A DNA stretch of 64,000 bases from Flaveria trinervia (GCA_025506515.1 CM046444.1:76751533-76815532); one strand, 5' to 3'. Shown: positions 44,093 to 56,120, counted from the stretch's first letter. Program-made: numbers and translations. The notes: generated by a model not told the origin, from the letters alone.

Positions 44093-45886
44093 TGTAAGGC
44101 CCCGTTCCCGGGACGCTTACAGCTGGGTTCTCATCACACATTAAACATATAATTACATTTGTATTTAATAAATCGTAGCGGAAAACTAAAACAAACTTTC
44201 ATTTCCATGTAAATGCTTTTGCAAACTAATACAACATTCATTACAAAAGTAGTTTGTTCGCATTACAATGCAAAAACGTTAATCAAAAGAATGCCATCCC
44301 AAAAGAGCTGAGTAGTCGCCCGTGCCATCCTCAGCAATCATTACCTACCAATTGGAAACACATCAAAGTCAGCGTTGCTGAGTGAGTTCTAGTTTTATAA
44401 ATAAAACATACTTTACTTTCAAATAAAACCATTCGTTACTTTTACATGATCACACATCATACGTACACATAGATAATATCATTATTATCTTCTTCATTCG
44501 TTCATTCGTTCTTTCATTACCTTACTTGCGCATCAGACATCATCCATACCAATACCATGTGCTACACCCCGGTTAGTCGTAGCTACCGGGCCGAAGTCAA
44601 CAAATGAATAGCTAAACGTATGCCACGGTACTAGGTAACTATCAGTCTTAGCTACTGGGCCGAAGTCAACAATGAACAGCTAAACGTATGCCACGGTACT
44701 AGGTAACTATCAGTCTTAGCTACTGGGCCGAAGTCAACAAATGAACAGCTAAACGTATGCCACAGTACTAGGGGTGAGCGGTAGAGGTTCTACATTCAGG
44801 GTCAATCACCAAGAAGGACCCATTATCCGATGCGTGCAAGACGTTTCATTCGTTCATTAATACATGCATTCATTCATCATGTTCCTCTTTCTTTATCTTT
44901 CACTTTACGTTACATAATACTTCGTTCATTCATCATAACAGTAAAGCCATAGGAAAGATATTATACATCACACTAAGGAACATTAACATGCATCAACATC
45001 ACATCATACAGGGCAACATCATACATACATAACATACAACATCTTCACCCTCATCATGCCCAACATGCTTCTAAGACCTTGATCGTCATCTTAAAACTCT
45101 TATGGGAACCTTTACATCAAAACTTAGATATGCACTTTCCCCCGAAAGTCAGAAGTCAATCTACACCTTCCTCGGGTTCAACAGCCCTATTTAGGCGTAT
45201 GGACACCCTTCAGTCGCACTGCCTCCATGCGACTGAACATCATGCGAATGAACTAATACGGATGAACACCTATGCGAATCAACATCAGTCGTGCGAATGG
45301 ACAATGCGGATGAGCACCTATGCGACTGGACTTTCAGTCGTGCGAATGGTCCTTCAGTCGCATGACCCCATGCGACTGGCCCTCCAATCGTGCGAATGAA
45401 CCCCAATCGCACTCTAATCGGCCGTATGGCCTCCATTCGGCCTCCAGTCGGTCACCTAGCCCTAACTGATGCAGAATTCAGTTCAACCCGACTGCAGCCG
45501 AGGGTTTTCGGCCTCCAAACGCATTTAAACCCATTTTAAGCCTAAATCACCATCCTAAACCTTAGGGATGCATACCATAACATTATTCAAGCACAACCAA
45601 GCAAGAAATCAAGCCCCAAACGGGTCCTACGCATACATACACGCATACATACGAGTTTTCACCCAAAAACGCGAAAAAGGGTTTTCAGATGTGTTCCAGC
45701 CCCAAAATCATTCAAAAACATGTAAAATAGGGGTCCTAGAACTCAGCTAAACGAGCACAACGACAAGAGCTTCGATTCGGCTTGCTTCACGACAATTTTG
45801 GCGACCCGAACCAACCCGAACCGGCACTTTTACTCCTTTTTCTCTTCTTTCTCTATTCTCCCTTTATGAAGCTGAAATGTGAGTGT
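44093..45886 (-). repeat. G4 5' LTR, outer end missing
   Basis: It matches 37226-39107 from its inner end (TTACA side at 44093) to GAAGCTGAAATGT near 45880, then switches to copia C3 sequence. About 165 bp of the outer U3 end are missing. It has three tandem ~69-bp units (44575, 44644, 44712) where the 3' LTR has two, and the TATAAAA box at 44393-44399. Confidence 0.88.
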
Positions 45887-46280
45887 CAAATGGTTCAAGT
45901 GATGAAAAAGGGAAAGCTTGTTTCCCAAGCAAGGCTGCTTTCAGAAGAAGATTCTTCTTCCGAAGGGAAAAGGCTTCAGAAGCTAAGTGTCAAGACTCAG
46001 ACAGCTTCGGAGGAAAAGGTGGTGAAGGATTCTTCCGAAAAGAAAGAAGCTTCGGAAGAATGCCAAGTTACAAAAGTTTCAGCAAGCTCATCCTCCATGA
46101 TCAACGAAGGGATGGAATAGAAGATCAAGGAAGATGTTGTAGCCCAAACCTCTTCTTCAAAGACATCCATCGAAGCCCCATGCATAAACTTTTCTTCAAT
46201 TATGTCATTATCTTTGGAAGAACCCAAGACCAATAAAGCTTGGGTTTCGAATCAAAACTAATCATCTCATCTTATGTGCC
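45887..46280 (+). pseudogene. C3 gag C-terminal part
   Basis: The left end is a junction, not an LTR. One frame reads MVQVMKKGKLVSQARLLSEE (45891 on), EDSSSEGKRLQKL, SSEKKEASEECQVTK and later KTNKAWVSNQN, the linker that precedes protease. The Ser/Glu/Lys-rich sequence is built partly from repeated CTTCCGAAG and CTTCGGAAG blocks (45950-46065). A stop lies near 46120. No zinc knuckle remains. Confidence 0.65.
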
Positions 46281-47540
46281 GGGACATCCATATGACAAGA
46301 ATAACAACATTTGGATTGTAGATAGTGGATGCTCCAGGCACATGACAGGGAACAGATCTCTCCTTCAACAATTTCAACATTATGATAGAGGTCGTGTCTA
46401 GTTTGGAGGTGAGGCTGGAGGATATATTTCTGGCAGAGGGAGTATATCCAATGGTATGTTAACATTTGACAAAGTTAACTTTGTCAAATAGCTTGAACAC
46501 AATCTATTAAGTGTTTCTCAAATTTGTGATCAAAAGAACCAAATGCTTTTCACAGAACATGAGTGCATTATCCTTAAACCAGGGATGACAAATCCTCCGA
46601 AATTGGTGCTTCTTAGATCTCCGAGGAAGGGGATATGTACAAACTTGATGTGAACAATGCTTTCCCGATGGGTGAAGTATCATGCTTTCTTTCCAAAGCT
46701 GATAGTGATGAGTCAACACTGTGGCATAAACGTATGTGTTATATAAATTTTAAGACAATGAATAAATTGGCTAAAAATAACTTGGTACATGGTTTGCCTA
46801 AAAAGGAGTTTTTCTACAAAGATAACTGTGTTGCTTTCCTAAAAGGGAAATAACACATGACATCTCATAAATCCAAATGTGTTAACTCTATCACCACTCC
46901 ATTGCACTTATTGCACATGGATCTTTTTGGTCCCACAAGTATAATGAGCATTGGAAGGAAATCATATTGCCTTGTGATAGTTGATGATTTTACAAAATTC
47001 ACATGGGTATTGTTTTTAAAACTAAAGATGAAACTGCTGAAACATTAAAATCCTTTATTCTTAAAATAGAAAATCAAATTGATCACAAGGTTAAAATAAT
47101 TAGAAGTAATCAAGGGATTGAGTTTAAGAACTTTGTTCTTTACTCATTCTGTAACTCAACAGGGATTGCCAGACAATATAGTGCTCCCAGAACTGCTCAA
47201 CAAAACGGTGTTGCTGAGAGGAGGAATAGGACACTTATTAAGGCTGCTCGAACTATGTTAGCTCATTCAAAGCTACCTCTAACATTCTGGGCAGAGGCAG
47301 TCAACACTGCATGCTATATGCAGAACAGAGTTCTTGTAGTTAAACCCCATGGAAAAATCCCTTATGAGCTATGGAACAAGAGGCCACCATTCATTGGATT
47401 TCTAAGGTCCTTTGGCAGCAGGTTTACCATTCCTAACACAAAAGACAATTTAGAAAAATTTGCTGAAAAGTCGGATGATGATATCTTTGTTGGATACTCT
47501 CTAGCTCCAAAGCTTACAGAGTATACAACATTATGAATCA
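46281..47540 (+). pseudogene. C3 protease and integrase
   Basis: Protease: IWIVDSGCSRHMTGNRSLL near 46310 has the copia DSG motif, then GRGSISNGMLTF and HNLLSVSQICD. Integrase: LWHKRMCYINFKTMNKL has the first zinc His but Tyr replaces the second (usual form RMGHINF), and the C...C pair is damaged (NCVAFLKGK). The core has MDLFGPTS (first Asp), RSNQGIEFKN where RSDNG is expected, so the second Asp is Asn, and NGVAERRNRTL (Glu). A stop near 46855 and a frameshift near 47030 split it. INT before RT defines copia. Confidence 0.85.
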
Positions 47541-48180
47541 ACAATTTGAGGAGTCATCCAATATAGTTGTTAATGAGCACACTCCTTGTGTTAGGGGGAA
47601 TGGACCTGATCACATATTTGAATTAGAATTGTTTCATAACTATTCTAAACCCTCTTGTGAGAATGTTTCAGGTGGAATAGGTGCTCAAAATGATGCTAAT
47701 ACTGCTGCTAATGATCAACTGTTTGAGCTTCCAGGCCTAGACCAAATTCTCCAAGTGCTACAATACATCAAGCTTCCACTATTCACATATCCGAAAGTTT
47801 AACAATATCAAGGAATAGTGAAGCTTCAACAAGTGAATCACCTACTAGCCTCAAAACTCATCAGGCGATCCGCCATAACACCAGGCAGAAGGAGGTAGTA
47901 TTTTGAACGAACATGCAACTGTTAATACACCTTCAAAACCAACTAGTCATGATGTTTCTCATTCATTCAATCAGTCCTCATTGAATGACTTTGAAACAGC
48001 AGCTGGACAGAGTGTTATAGTTCCTGAGCAGAATATGTCTAACCTGGATCTATCTCTGCAACTGGAAGTGATTTCTCGTCTTATGATTCACAACACTCAT
48101 CCAACTGAGAACATGATAGGAAATGTCTCTCAAGTTGTGATAACAAGAGGACAGACTCATCAAGGGAATGTCTGCTTGTA
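47541..48180 (+). pseudogene. C3 integrase-RT linker
   Basis: Low-complexity Asn/Ser/Glu-rich sequence (NEHTPCVRGN, FNQSSLNDFETAAG) links integrase to RT with stops near 47802 and 47895. No further domain is recognised. Confidence 0.6.
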
Positions 48181-49727
48181 CTCATGCTTTCTATCTCAGA
48201 TGGCACCCAAGAAGGTAGAAGATGCCCTGAAAGATATTAGTTGGATTGAATCAATGCAAGAGGAGCTGCTTGAATTCAAGAGACAGAAGGTATGGAACCT
48301 ATGTCCACTACTATCTGGTCAAGTACCTATAGGCACAAATGGGTTTTCAGAAACAAGAGAGATGATAGAGGCTTGATCATCAAGAATAAGGCAAGACTTG
48401 TGGTTCAAGGATACACTCAACAGGAATGAATCGATTATACTGATGTCTTCGCAGCAGTTGCAAGACTTGAGGCAGTTAGGATCTTCCTTGCTTATGCTGT
48501 ATCCAAGGACTTCACAGTATACCAACTTGATGTCAAGTGTGCTTTTCTATATATGGATATAGATAGGGAAGTCTATGCATACCAACCTCCAGGATTTGAA
48601 GACCCACATCACCCCAACTATGTGTGCAAATTGGATAAAGCTTTATATGGGCTGCACCAAGCACCTAGGATATGGTATGAGACTTTGTCTCAGTTTCTTC
48701 TGAAGAATGGCTACACTAGAGGTACCTTTGCTAAGACTCTCTTTATCAGAAAGTCTTGAAAGGACATTTTGCTCGTACAAGTCTATGTCGATGATATCAT
48801 ATTTGGTTCCTCAAATGACCAAATGTGCAAGGACTTTGAGAGCATTATGAAGAAGAAGTTTGAGATGAGCTCCATGGGAAAAATGGACTTTTTCCTTGGA
48901 ATTTAGGTAAAGCAACTGAAGGAAGGGTTCTTCATTAATAAATCTAAATATGTCTCTAACATCTTAGAAAGAGTTGAGATGAAGGATTGCAAGCCTGCCA
49001 AGACACCCATACCCAGAAACCATAATCTTTGTCCTGACCTTGAGGGGGAGGATACTAATCAGCATCAGTACAAGGCAATTATTGGTTCTCTAATGTGTCT
49101 AATAGCAAGTAGACCTAATATCATGTTTGCTACTTGCATTTGTGCAAGATATCAGGCTGCTCCAAAGGTGTCTCACCTAGATGCTGTTAAGAGAATCCTC
49201 AGATATCTCAAAGGAGCACCTAAACTAGGTCTCTGGTATCCCAGAAACAAGGATTTCAATCTTTATGGATACTCTGACAGTGACTATGGAGGCCGCAATA
49301 TTGACAAGAAATCAACATGAGAAGGATGTCAATTTCTTGGTGGAAGGATCATCTCATAGCAATGCGAGAAACAATCCTGTGTCTCTACATCAACTGCTGA
49401 GGCTGAATACATTGCTATTGCTAGCTGCTGTGCTTAACTGCTATGGATTCATAATGAGATGTTAGACTATGGATTCAACTTTATGAGTACTCCTATCCAT
49501 ATTGACAAGAACAGTGCTATCTCCATTACTGAAAATCCGATGAAGCACTCCAAGACTAAACATATTGACATCAGGTATCATTTCATTAGAGATATTCATG
49601 AGAAAACTCTAATCAAGTTAATCAAAGTTGATTCAAATGAATAATGTGCTCATCTGTTTACCAAAGCTTTTGATGAACAAAGGTTTAAGTATCTCATAAC
49701 AACTATTGGGATGATAAACATTGATTA
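48181..49727 (+). pseudogene. C3 reverse transcriptase and RNase H
   Basis: It starts FLSQMAPKKVEDALKD and WIESMQEELLEFKRQKVW. RT shows QLDVKCAFLYMDIDREVYA, CKLDKALYGLHQAPRIWYE and the active site VYVDDIIFGSSN near 48790. RNase H shows GYSDSDYGG (Asp), STAEAEYIA (Glu) and HIDKNSAI (Asp), ending KAFDEQRFKYLITTIGMINID. Stops: near 48375, 48429, 48760, 48905, 49318, 49360, 49437 and 49642, plus a frameshift or two near 48330. Motif content is nearly complete despite the stops. Confidence 0.87.
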
Positions 49728-50369
49728 ATTTGATCTCTTTTGAAAACCTTTTTAATATGAAAGTCTTGTGTCAATATAATTAAAGCCCTGTTACAAGAAA
49801 TTTTCTCTAAAATTTTCTAAGTGTAAATTCCTTCCGTAGAGAAATTAACCTTCGGAAGTCATTCTCATATCTTCTGAAGAAAAATTTCTCAAAGGATAAC
49901 TTTCTTCTCGGAAGGATTTTTGCCCTCGGAAGAAGCGATTGATTGTATATCAGATCTACTTCCGAAACTTACAAATTCTCTATTCGGAAGCAACTCTAAC
50001 CTTTGGAAGCAAAGTTTTGGCTTCGGAAGTAAGAATTGCCTTCGGAAGACAAGTTACCTTCGGAAATGTTTTGCACTCGGAAGAGAGATTTCACTGTGTA
50101 ACGTAAATTTCTTGGGACCCACACTACACAAAGCAACGATTTTGTTAATGATGTCGGATTATTTAACTGATTTTAACCTTACCGCCACTGTCATTTCATC
50201 CACTAAACTATCACATCACCTCATCCTTACCCCCATTACCGCCTTTCCATGATCTGTTAAATAATCTTGACTATTCAATTTCATTCTCTTAGTTGCAAAT
50301 TTTACTACCCTAGAAATTTATCCTACTCAACTTTACCCCAGCTCAAATCATCCCCATTCATCTTTCCAA
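49728..50369 (+). other. C3 spacer with CTTCGGAAG array
   Basis: No ORF is supported. Between about 49830 and 50090 there are roughly ten copies of CTTCGGAAG, CTCGGAAG or CTTCCGTAG. This is a different palindrome from the C1/C2 family but in the same place, between pol and env-like ORF. The 5' lead to the ORF is pyrimidine-rich. Confidence 0.7.
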
Positions 50370-51065
50370 ATGGCATTCAACCCTCAACACAACCAAGTCG
50401 CACTTCTTGATTCTTCAAGAGATGCTGACTTCTTAGATATCATCTCCATTCTAACTCAATCTTCTTACTACGCCGCTATGACTGTAAACCCCACAATTTA
50501 CTCACACCATATGTCTGAATTTTGGGCAAATGGTCAGATTGAAACCCTAAATGGGGTTTGTGTCATTCGATCGAGCATCTGTGGCCAGGAGTTGGTAATT
50601 TCTGAATAGATCATGAGGGAGCATCTCGAGCTTCATGATGAGGGCGCTCCAATGGAATTCCCCAAAGCAGATTTGGACAATACTTATCTCCAAATGGGAT
50701 ATGGTGGAGACATTAGCAGGTCAACAGTCTAGAAATTTAACTTTTCTTACAACTGGAAGTTCCTGCTACATGTGGTTCTTTATTACTTCTCGAATAAATC
50801 TGGGGGATGGGATGAAATCCCATATGAAGGGTGCCTAGTTCATGGGTTGATGAAAAGCCTCCGCTTCAACTATTCAAGATTTGTGCTCACTAACCTCATA
50901 GGAAATCTTCCAAAGGACACATTCTTCATGTATCCGAGGTTTCTCCAGCACATAATCAACTGCGAGCTGGACCAGAGCAATCTTGTGTGTGCAGTTGCTC
51001 TGACTGCTCCTCAAATGAGGCCGACTGGTAGGACCTGGTATTTGAACGAAATACCTAATGATTAA
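50370..51065 (+). pseudogene. C3 env-like ORF, 3'-truncated
   Basis: The ATG opens MAFNPQHNQVALLDSSRDADF, the typical start of this ORF class. NPTIYSHHMSEFWANG, then a stop at ELVISE*, and in frame IMREHLELHDEGAPMEF follow. Another stop and a shift lie near 50730. YYFSNKSGGWDEIPYEG, LVHGLMKSLRFNYSRFVL and FFMYPRFLQHIINCEL complete the N-terminal domain. The sequence breaks at 51065 into a reversed C1-family LTR, so the low-complexity and C-terminal parts are absent. Position after pol is directly visible here, which supports calling the ORFs of C1, C2 and N1 the same class. Confidence 0.8.
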
Positions 51066-51730
51066 CGTGTAAACCAAACCAAATAGTGTGGAATCCTATT
51101 TGATTGGTGATCCAATCAGTGAGAACGCACATAGAATCAATAAAATATTGAATCAAACGTTAAGAATCAATTAGAAATCGATCTACAGTGTTCTATGAAC
51201 TTGGAGTATCAACTTGGAGGCTTCTGGACGGCTAGGGTACGTCTGGAGTTGAAATAGAATGAAAGCACTCTTTTTTTTCGCGAATTGGGTTGTATTTATA
51301 GGTTAGTATTGTTCATTCGTGCGACTGAACCATTAGTATGGTTCAGTCGTGCAATTGAACCATGCGGTTGATTCATCCGCACGACTGAGCCAATCTTATG
51401 TTACAATCATACGACTGATCCAGTCTCCTGGTTCAGTCGTGCGACTAAGTCATTCGTATGAAGTTATTCATGTGTATGGTCCACTCGCATGGGCCATTCG
51501 TATGAGAACTTCATTTTGTTAAGATTGAATGTATTACTTAATAGAACATTATGTGTAACAATTCAAACAACCACAAACCAATTCAACATCGACTCATTAA
51601 TGAAATATTTAACATTATAAATAACAAACAATCAATATCATTTCATTAATCATTCCAAACTTATATCAGAATCAGACAAACAAGATCTATAACATTCATA
51701 TCATGATCTAGGGACATACATGTATCAACA
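51066..51730 (-). repeat. C2 3' LTR, outer end missing
   Basis: On the minus strand it starts TGTTGATACATG at 51730, after the polypurine tract. U3 has the palindrome array (51310-51510) and a TATAAATA box (51293-51300) preceded by ACTAACC. It aligns with the C1 LTR until about 51066, then lacks the last ~40 nt including the CTAACA end. Confidence 0.83.
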
Positions 51731-51732
51731 AA

Positions 51733-51741
51733 CTCCCCCTT
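51733..51741 (-). other. Polypurine tract of C2
   Basis: AAGGGGGAG on the minus strand, 2 nt before the LTR start, identical to C1. Confidence 0.8.
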
Positions 51742-51756
51742 GGACCTAGATCTCTC

Positions 51757-54700
51757 TAATGCCTTGTTTTCTTCATTACCTCCTCATACTTCTTGTACTT
51801 AGCCTCTTTTATGACTCCTGCATGAATCTCAAATTGAAAATAGAGTTTTATGACATTCTGGAACTGGAGGGCTTGTACTATATCCTACGTATCATAGAAC
51901 AGTGGCCACTTGTATAGAGTGTAGACTTCGTTAGCTGACAAGTTGGTTTGCCACATTGGGTCAAATACCCTGATAGTATCCATTTGGCTCTCTTTGTTTA
52001 GGACTATGACCACTTCTCCTGTCCTCCAATCGTAGTACCACCACTTAAAGTGTGGAGTGAAGTCCTGTGGCATTTCCCTGAGTGGGATTCTGGACATCGT
52101 GCGCGGAGGACTCCACTTCAACACTATCATTGGCTTTCTAGTAATGGCATTAACTTCAGACCTTCTGATGTACCTTGTAGGTTGTTGGGGTCTGAAGTTA
52201 ACCCGCCTGGTGTGGTACTCCTTCCTTAGGGCAGCCTCAAACCAGCCTGACATCTTTCGTGGGTCAGCATACAACAGCTTCAGTTTAGCCAGCTGGTTGA
52301 GCTCAAAACCTGGTAGAGTCTTTAGATCATGTGGAAATCTAAAGTACTCTATGCCCTTCTCTCTCTTAGCTGCATATACGTTAAGGTCCTCAAAATATAC
52401 CCATGCTATAATCCTACCCGACACCTTATGACGTTTCTTGACTTTGTAGAGTTTGGTGTAGGCGTCTTGTTTAGGTGTAGCACGTTGGGCTCTAACTTCT
52501 TTAAAATAGGCAGCCCACTCAGCCTTTCGGATATCAACATCATCATTTGAGGTTTGGGTCATTCCCTCTGTCTTCTCTGACTCCTGCTCCATTTTGTCTA
52601 ACACCTTAAACGTATCACTGTCAAGGGATTCACCCAGATTGGGAACCACATTTCCCTCATTGTCAGCATACTGAGGGTAGTGCTCTGCAGTGACATCTTC
52701 TATTTCTATTTCATCAATGTTGTTGAGCTCTTCGTTACATGTCAGTCGCACGTTGGAGCATCCTTCACAATCTCATCGGGATTTAACTTGAAGATCTTAG
52801 CTAGTTGCTCATTTGATAGATCATGAATTATTTCCCCTTCTTTAGGGGCATAATCACCGACCTTCTGACGATCCCTTGCACATGAAGAATCAACGTCAGT
52901 TGAGTCTTGACCTGTTGGAGGGGAGCAATATCGTATTCATCTCTTTGGAGATGAGCATCTGCTTGATTTAAAACATTCATCACAGCAAACATTAGTTAAT
53001 AATCAAGATAGAAATACATTAATCTTAATATAAACATCTAATACATAAGTTTAAATACATGATTCAAGTACAGAAGTAATCAAATACATAGACATCTAAT
53101 CATTACTTTTGTCTTGGATCACTGGGTCATCTCTTGGTGGAGCAGAGGAGGAAGCTGGTTGGTCTTGTTTCTTCTTGGATCTCCTATCCTGACCTTGAGT
53201 AGAGGCAGATGCAGCTGCATCCCCTCCTTCTTCATGATCATCCTCATTCCTCTCCTCTGTCCTCTTGTCCTCCATCTCCTCATCATCCTCAGTCTCATCA
53301 TCAACATCATCATCATCATCCTTATCATCATCATCACCATCATTATCATCTCCCTCAATCTTCAGAGGCTCATCTTTAGATCCCTTAAGCTTGAGCATGA
53401 TGGTTTTCTTAGCATTCTCCAACTCCTCAATCTTCTTAGTAGATGAGACTCTATGCTCTTGGAGCTGGGCGATCTTGTGGCTCTGAGCAGCCATTTGCTG
53501 GGCCTGCTCCTCGATCAGCCTAACCTCTCTGGTGTGACTGCGTAGCAGTGAGATCTGCAAGCTGACGGATCTGCGCAGTCTTCTCTTCATCAGCAGCTAA
53601 CAGGTGCATCACCATCATGTTCAGTGCAGAAAGCTGGTCCTCTACTCCAATTGGAGGTAGAGGAGATCCATATATATGTGTGGGATGGGATGAGGGTCCT
53701 GCTAGGTGGCTAGTGGTGGTGGTGGTGGTTGTTGTGAAGATGGGGTTGGGTCTGTGAGATAGTGGAGGTGATGTAGAAGTGAAAGATCTGGTGGTGGTTG
53801 GTATATGTACAGTGGTGGGAGGTGTGGTGGTGGTAGTGGTAGTTGTGGTGGTGATGAAGGTGAGTCTTCTCTTCTTCTTCTTCTTGCCATGGGGCTGAGC
53901 CATCCGTTTCTTCCTTGATCTAGTCGAGGTGGATGCTCCCCCTAGAACACGCTAGCAGACTTAGGAGCATAGCTGGGATCTGTAGTCGTCTCTCCCGAAT
54001 CCCTGGGGCGTTCACCAACCGCCCGGAGTCCATACTCTGTAGAAACAACCTTGCTTCCCACAATCCTCGTCAAGGGCTCCTCATCCGACTCTTCTTCCTC
54101 CTCACCAGGTATGAAGTCCAAGTGGAAACCTGCAGACTCAGCTATGTCACCTGTTGGAGTAGATACTGGGGGTATAACATCTGAAGCTGTGCCCCTCGTT
54201 GGAACAGGCATATCATCCCCAGCATCCCTACTGTCATCATCGTCTGAATCATGCTTTGGGAGCGATAGCCTCTCATCATCTGAATCGCTGTCATCGTGAC
54301 ACCACTTGCGTCTAATTAGCGCCACATATCTTTCATTGGCCAGATAGCCGATCAACCTCTTTACTTGGGGCTTTACCTGCTTGCCCTGATACACTCTCAT
54401 CGACCCAAAGTCATGTCATCCATAATCTCTAGGGCAACCGCATCTTGGCTCTCCTTGGGAAGTAATGGCAGCTTCTCGTTGAAGATCAGCTGCAGAAATC
54501 TGGGGTACATACAAAAACCCTCCTTCCCCTAGGCCTCCAGATTCTCCACCAGATACAACAAGATCATGCTCGAGAAGCTGAAGGGGTGGTTGAGCACCAG
54601 TGCCACATAGGCATTCTGAATCTGGTTTGACAGGTCATCAAACCCACCCCTTCGAGAAGCAATGCACTTCAGGATCACATGCGCCAAGTATTTATAATGG

Positions 54701-55100
54701 GGACGCAGGTTGCTCTTGTTGAGCATACCTGAGTTGATGTCCCCAGCGGACTTAATCCTGAGGAAGCAACATCTTACTGTAAATGGATGTAGTCTGGTGG
54801 GGTGATCAGTATCATCCGCAAAATCAAGTACTCTCTGGATGTTAGCTGCTGTAATCTCAATATCATGACCATGAATGGAGCTCCGTATGCTGTAAGGCTC
54901 ACGTGAATGATCTACGGAGGCATTCTCCAGAAAGCCTGATGTAATGACCTGTAAGGAGTACACGGTGTGGATATGGTTTTATGTATCCGAGAGCGTCGAA
55001 GGAACGCAATAATCTCTATAAACTCGGCCCCATTCCGAGTCGTATGGTCCAAATGAGCACATATATTGTGCTTTGGATTGATGGACCATTTATCAACCAT
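51757..55100 (-). pseudogene. C2 env-like ORF (broken, one internal intron)
   Basis: The start MVDKWSINPKHNICAHLDH at 55100 lies 4 nt after a splice acceptor. FIEIIAFLRRSRIHK, GDINSGMLNKSNLRPHYK, LAHVILKCIASRRGGFDD and a MYPRF-like motif form the N-terminal domain. A Thr/Pro-rich tract (53690-53890), a coiled coil near 53500-53400 (EEQAQQMAAQSHKIAQLQEH), an acidic run (53380-53240) and a basic Ser-rich end (QDRRSKKKQDQP) follow. After intron 2 the C-terminal domain is open for 288 codons (52751-51885): YTKLYKVKKRHKVSG, EYFRFPHDLKTLPGFELNQL, WFEAALRKEYHTRRV, FTPHFKWWYYDWRTGE. Frameshifts lie near 55050-54960, 54530, 54410, 53930, 53600 and 52840. No membrane segment is seen. Confidence 0.77.
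52959..53106 (-). other. Putative intron 2 inside C2 env-like ORF
   Basis: Donor AAAA|GTAATGATTAG and acceptor TTTTAAATCAAGCAG| enclose 148 nt. A branch-point-like TTAACTAAT lies about 40 nt upstream of the acceptor. Retention gives an immediate stop; removal gives the same phase as in C1. Confidence 0.65.
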
Positions 55101-55104
55101 TTAT

Positions 55105-55644
55105 CTGAAACACAAGACACAGAACCATTAGTAAGTCATACATCAAACTTCAGTTCAAAGTGTATAGTTTAAATTCAATCTGATTCATTCGTACGAATGA
55201 ATCATGCGACTGAAGTCAGTCGGTTGTCCTTTCATGCGACTGAGCTCATTCGGGTGAATGAGACATGCGACTTAGTTCAATCTGTTGGCTGAGTCTGCGA
55301 TTGGTTCAGTCGGCCGATTGAGTTCATTCGCATGATACATTCGGCCGATTGACCCATTCGGCAGCCTCAATCGTGCGATTGATGTTCACCAAGACGACCA
55401 ATCGCATGACCCACTGTTCAATCGACTGAGGTTCGAGTCTTGATCAATTCATGAAATTAAACGTGGTTTAATGGCTCTTTAGACTTGGATCTCTTAACTA
55501 ATGACCTATTAGACTTAGTTTTAACATGTTGCTTAGTTTCAGTTGGTTATTAGGTCATTTACGGTCTGATTCTTGTTTCAGTCAAATATCACACAATTAG
55601 GGCTTGCTTTCTTCTGATTCCGGTGTGATTTCACTGTTATATAC
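55105..55644 (-). other. Putative intron 1 of env-like transcript (C2)
   Basis: Donor ATACAG|GTATAT (GT from 55644) and acceptor TGTCTTGTGTTTCAG (AG at 55106-55105) give 540 nt. It matches C1 in borders, length and distance to the ATG. It holds a palindrome array with CATTCGTACGAATG and GGCCGATTG types (55165-55440). Confidence 0.6.
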
Positions 55645-55782
55645 CTGTATAAATGTCAACGCAAGTCAGTATATCAATAAAGATGTGGAAACAAGGTCTA
55701 AAGCAATTTCGGCAGAGTAACGGTACAATGTGCGATTTAGGAGCGATTGAGGGTGATGAGTGGAATGCGATCGACTATGGCC

Positions 55783-55791
55783 ATTTAAATA
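55783..55791 (-). promoter_or_regulatory. TATA-like box of putative internal promoter (C2)
   Basis: TATTTAAAT on the minus strand lies 147 nt upstream of the splice donor; C1 has TATAAATA at 146 nt. The context CAGCTTCAG is less like the LTR promoter than in C1. Confidence 0.45.
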
Positions 55792-55799
55792 CTGAAGCT

Positions 55800-56120
55800 G
55801 AGTTCAATCGGCCGACTGGCCTCATTCGCTCAGTTCATTCGGGCGACTGAGGCTTAGTCGTGCGATTGGCGTAGTCAGTCTCATTCAGTTGTCCGACTGA
55901 GTCTCAGTCGGTCAACTGACTCATTCGTGCCCATTCATTCGCACCTTCAGTTAACCGACTGAGTCTCTTCGGCCGACTGACTCATTGGCACCATTTCATT
56001 CGGTCGAATGGATAATTCTGATAACCCATTCGAGTGAACGGCTCAATCTCATGTCCAGTCGTGAATGGGATCCATTCGCATGGTTGGTCCATACTTATGA
56101 TCCAGTCGTGCGAATGGGTT
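55800..56120 (-). promoter_or_regulatory. Palindrome array upstream of C2 internal TATA
   Basis: More than ten degenerate copies of CAGTCGGCCGATTGA, CATTCGTGCGACTGA and similar, i.e. half sites CAGTCG, CATTCG or CAATCG facing their complement across 2 nt. Confidence 0.75.

Noticed and set aside
53119..53446. ORFs rich in Met/Arg or Ser/Ile around the C2 acidic tract
   Set aside because: They are shadow frames of the GAT/GAA-rich acidic region of the C2 env-like ORF.
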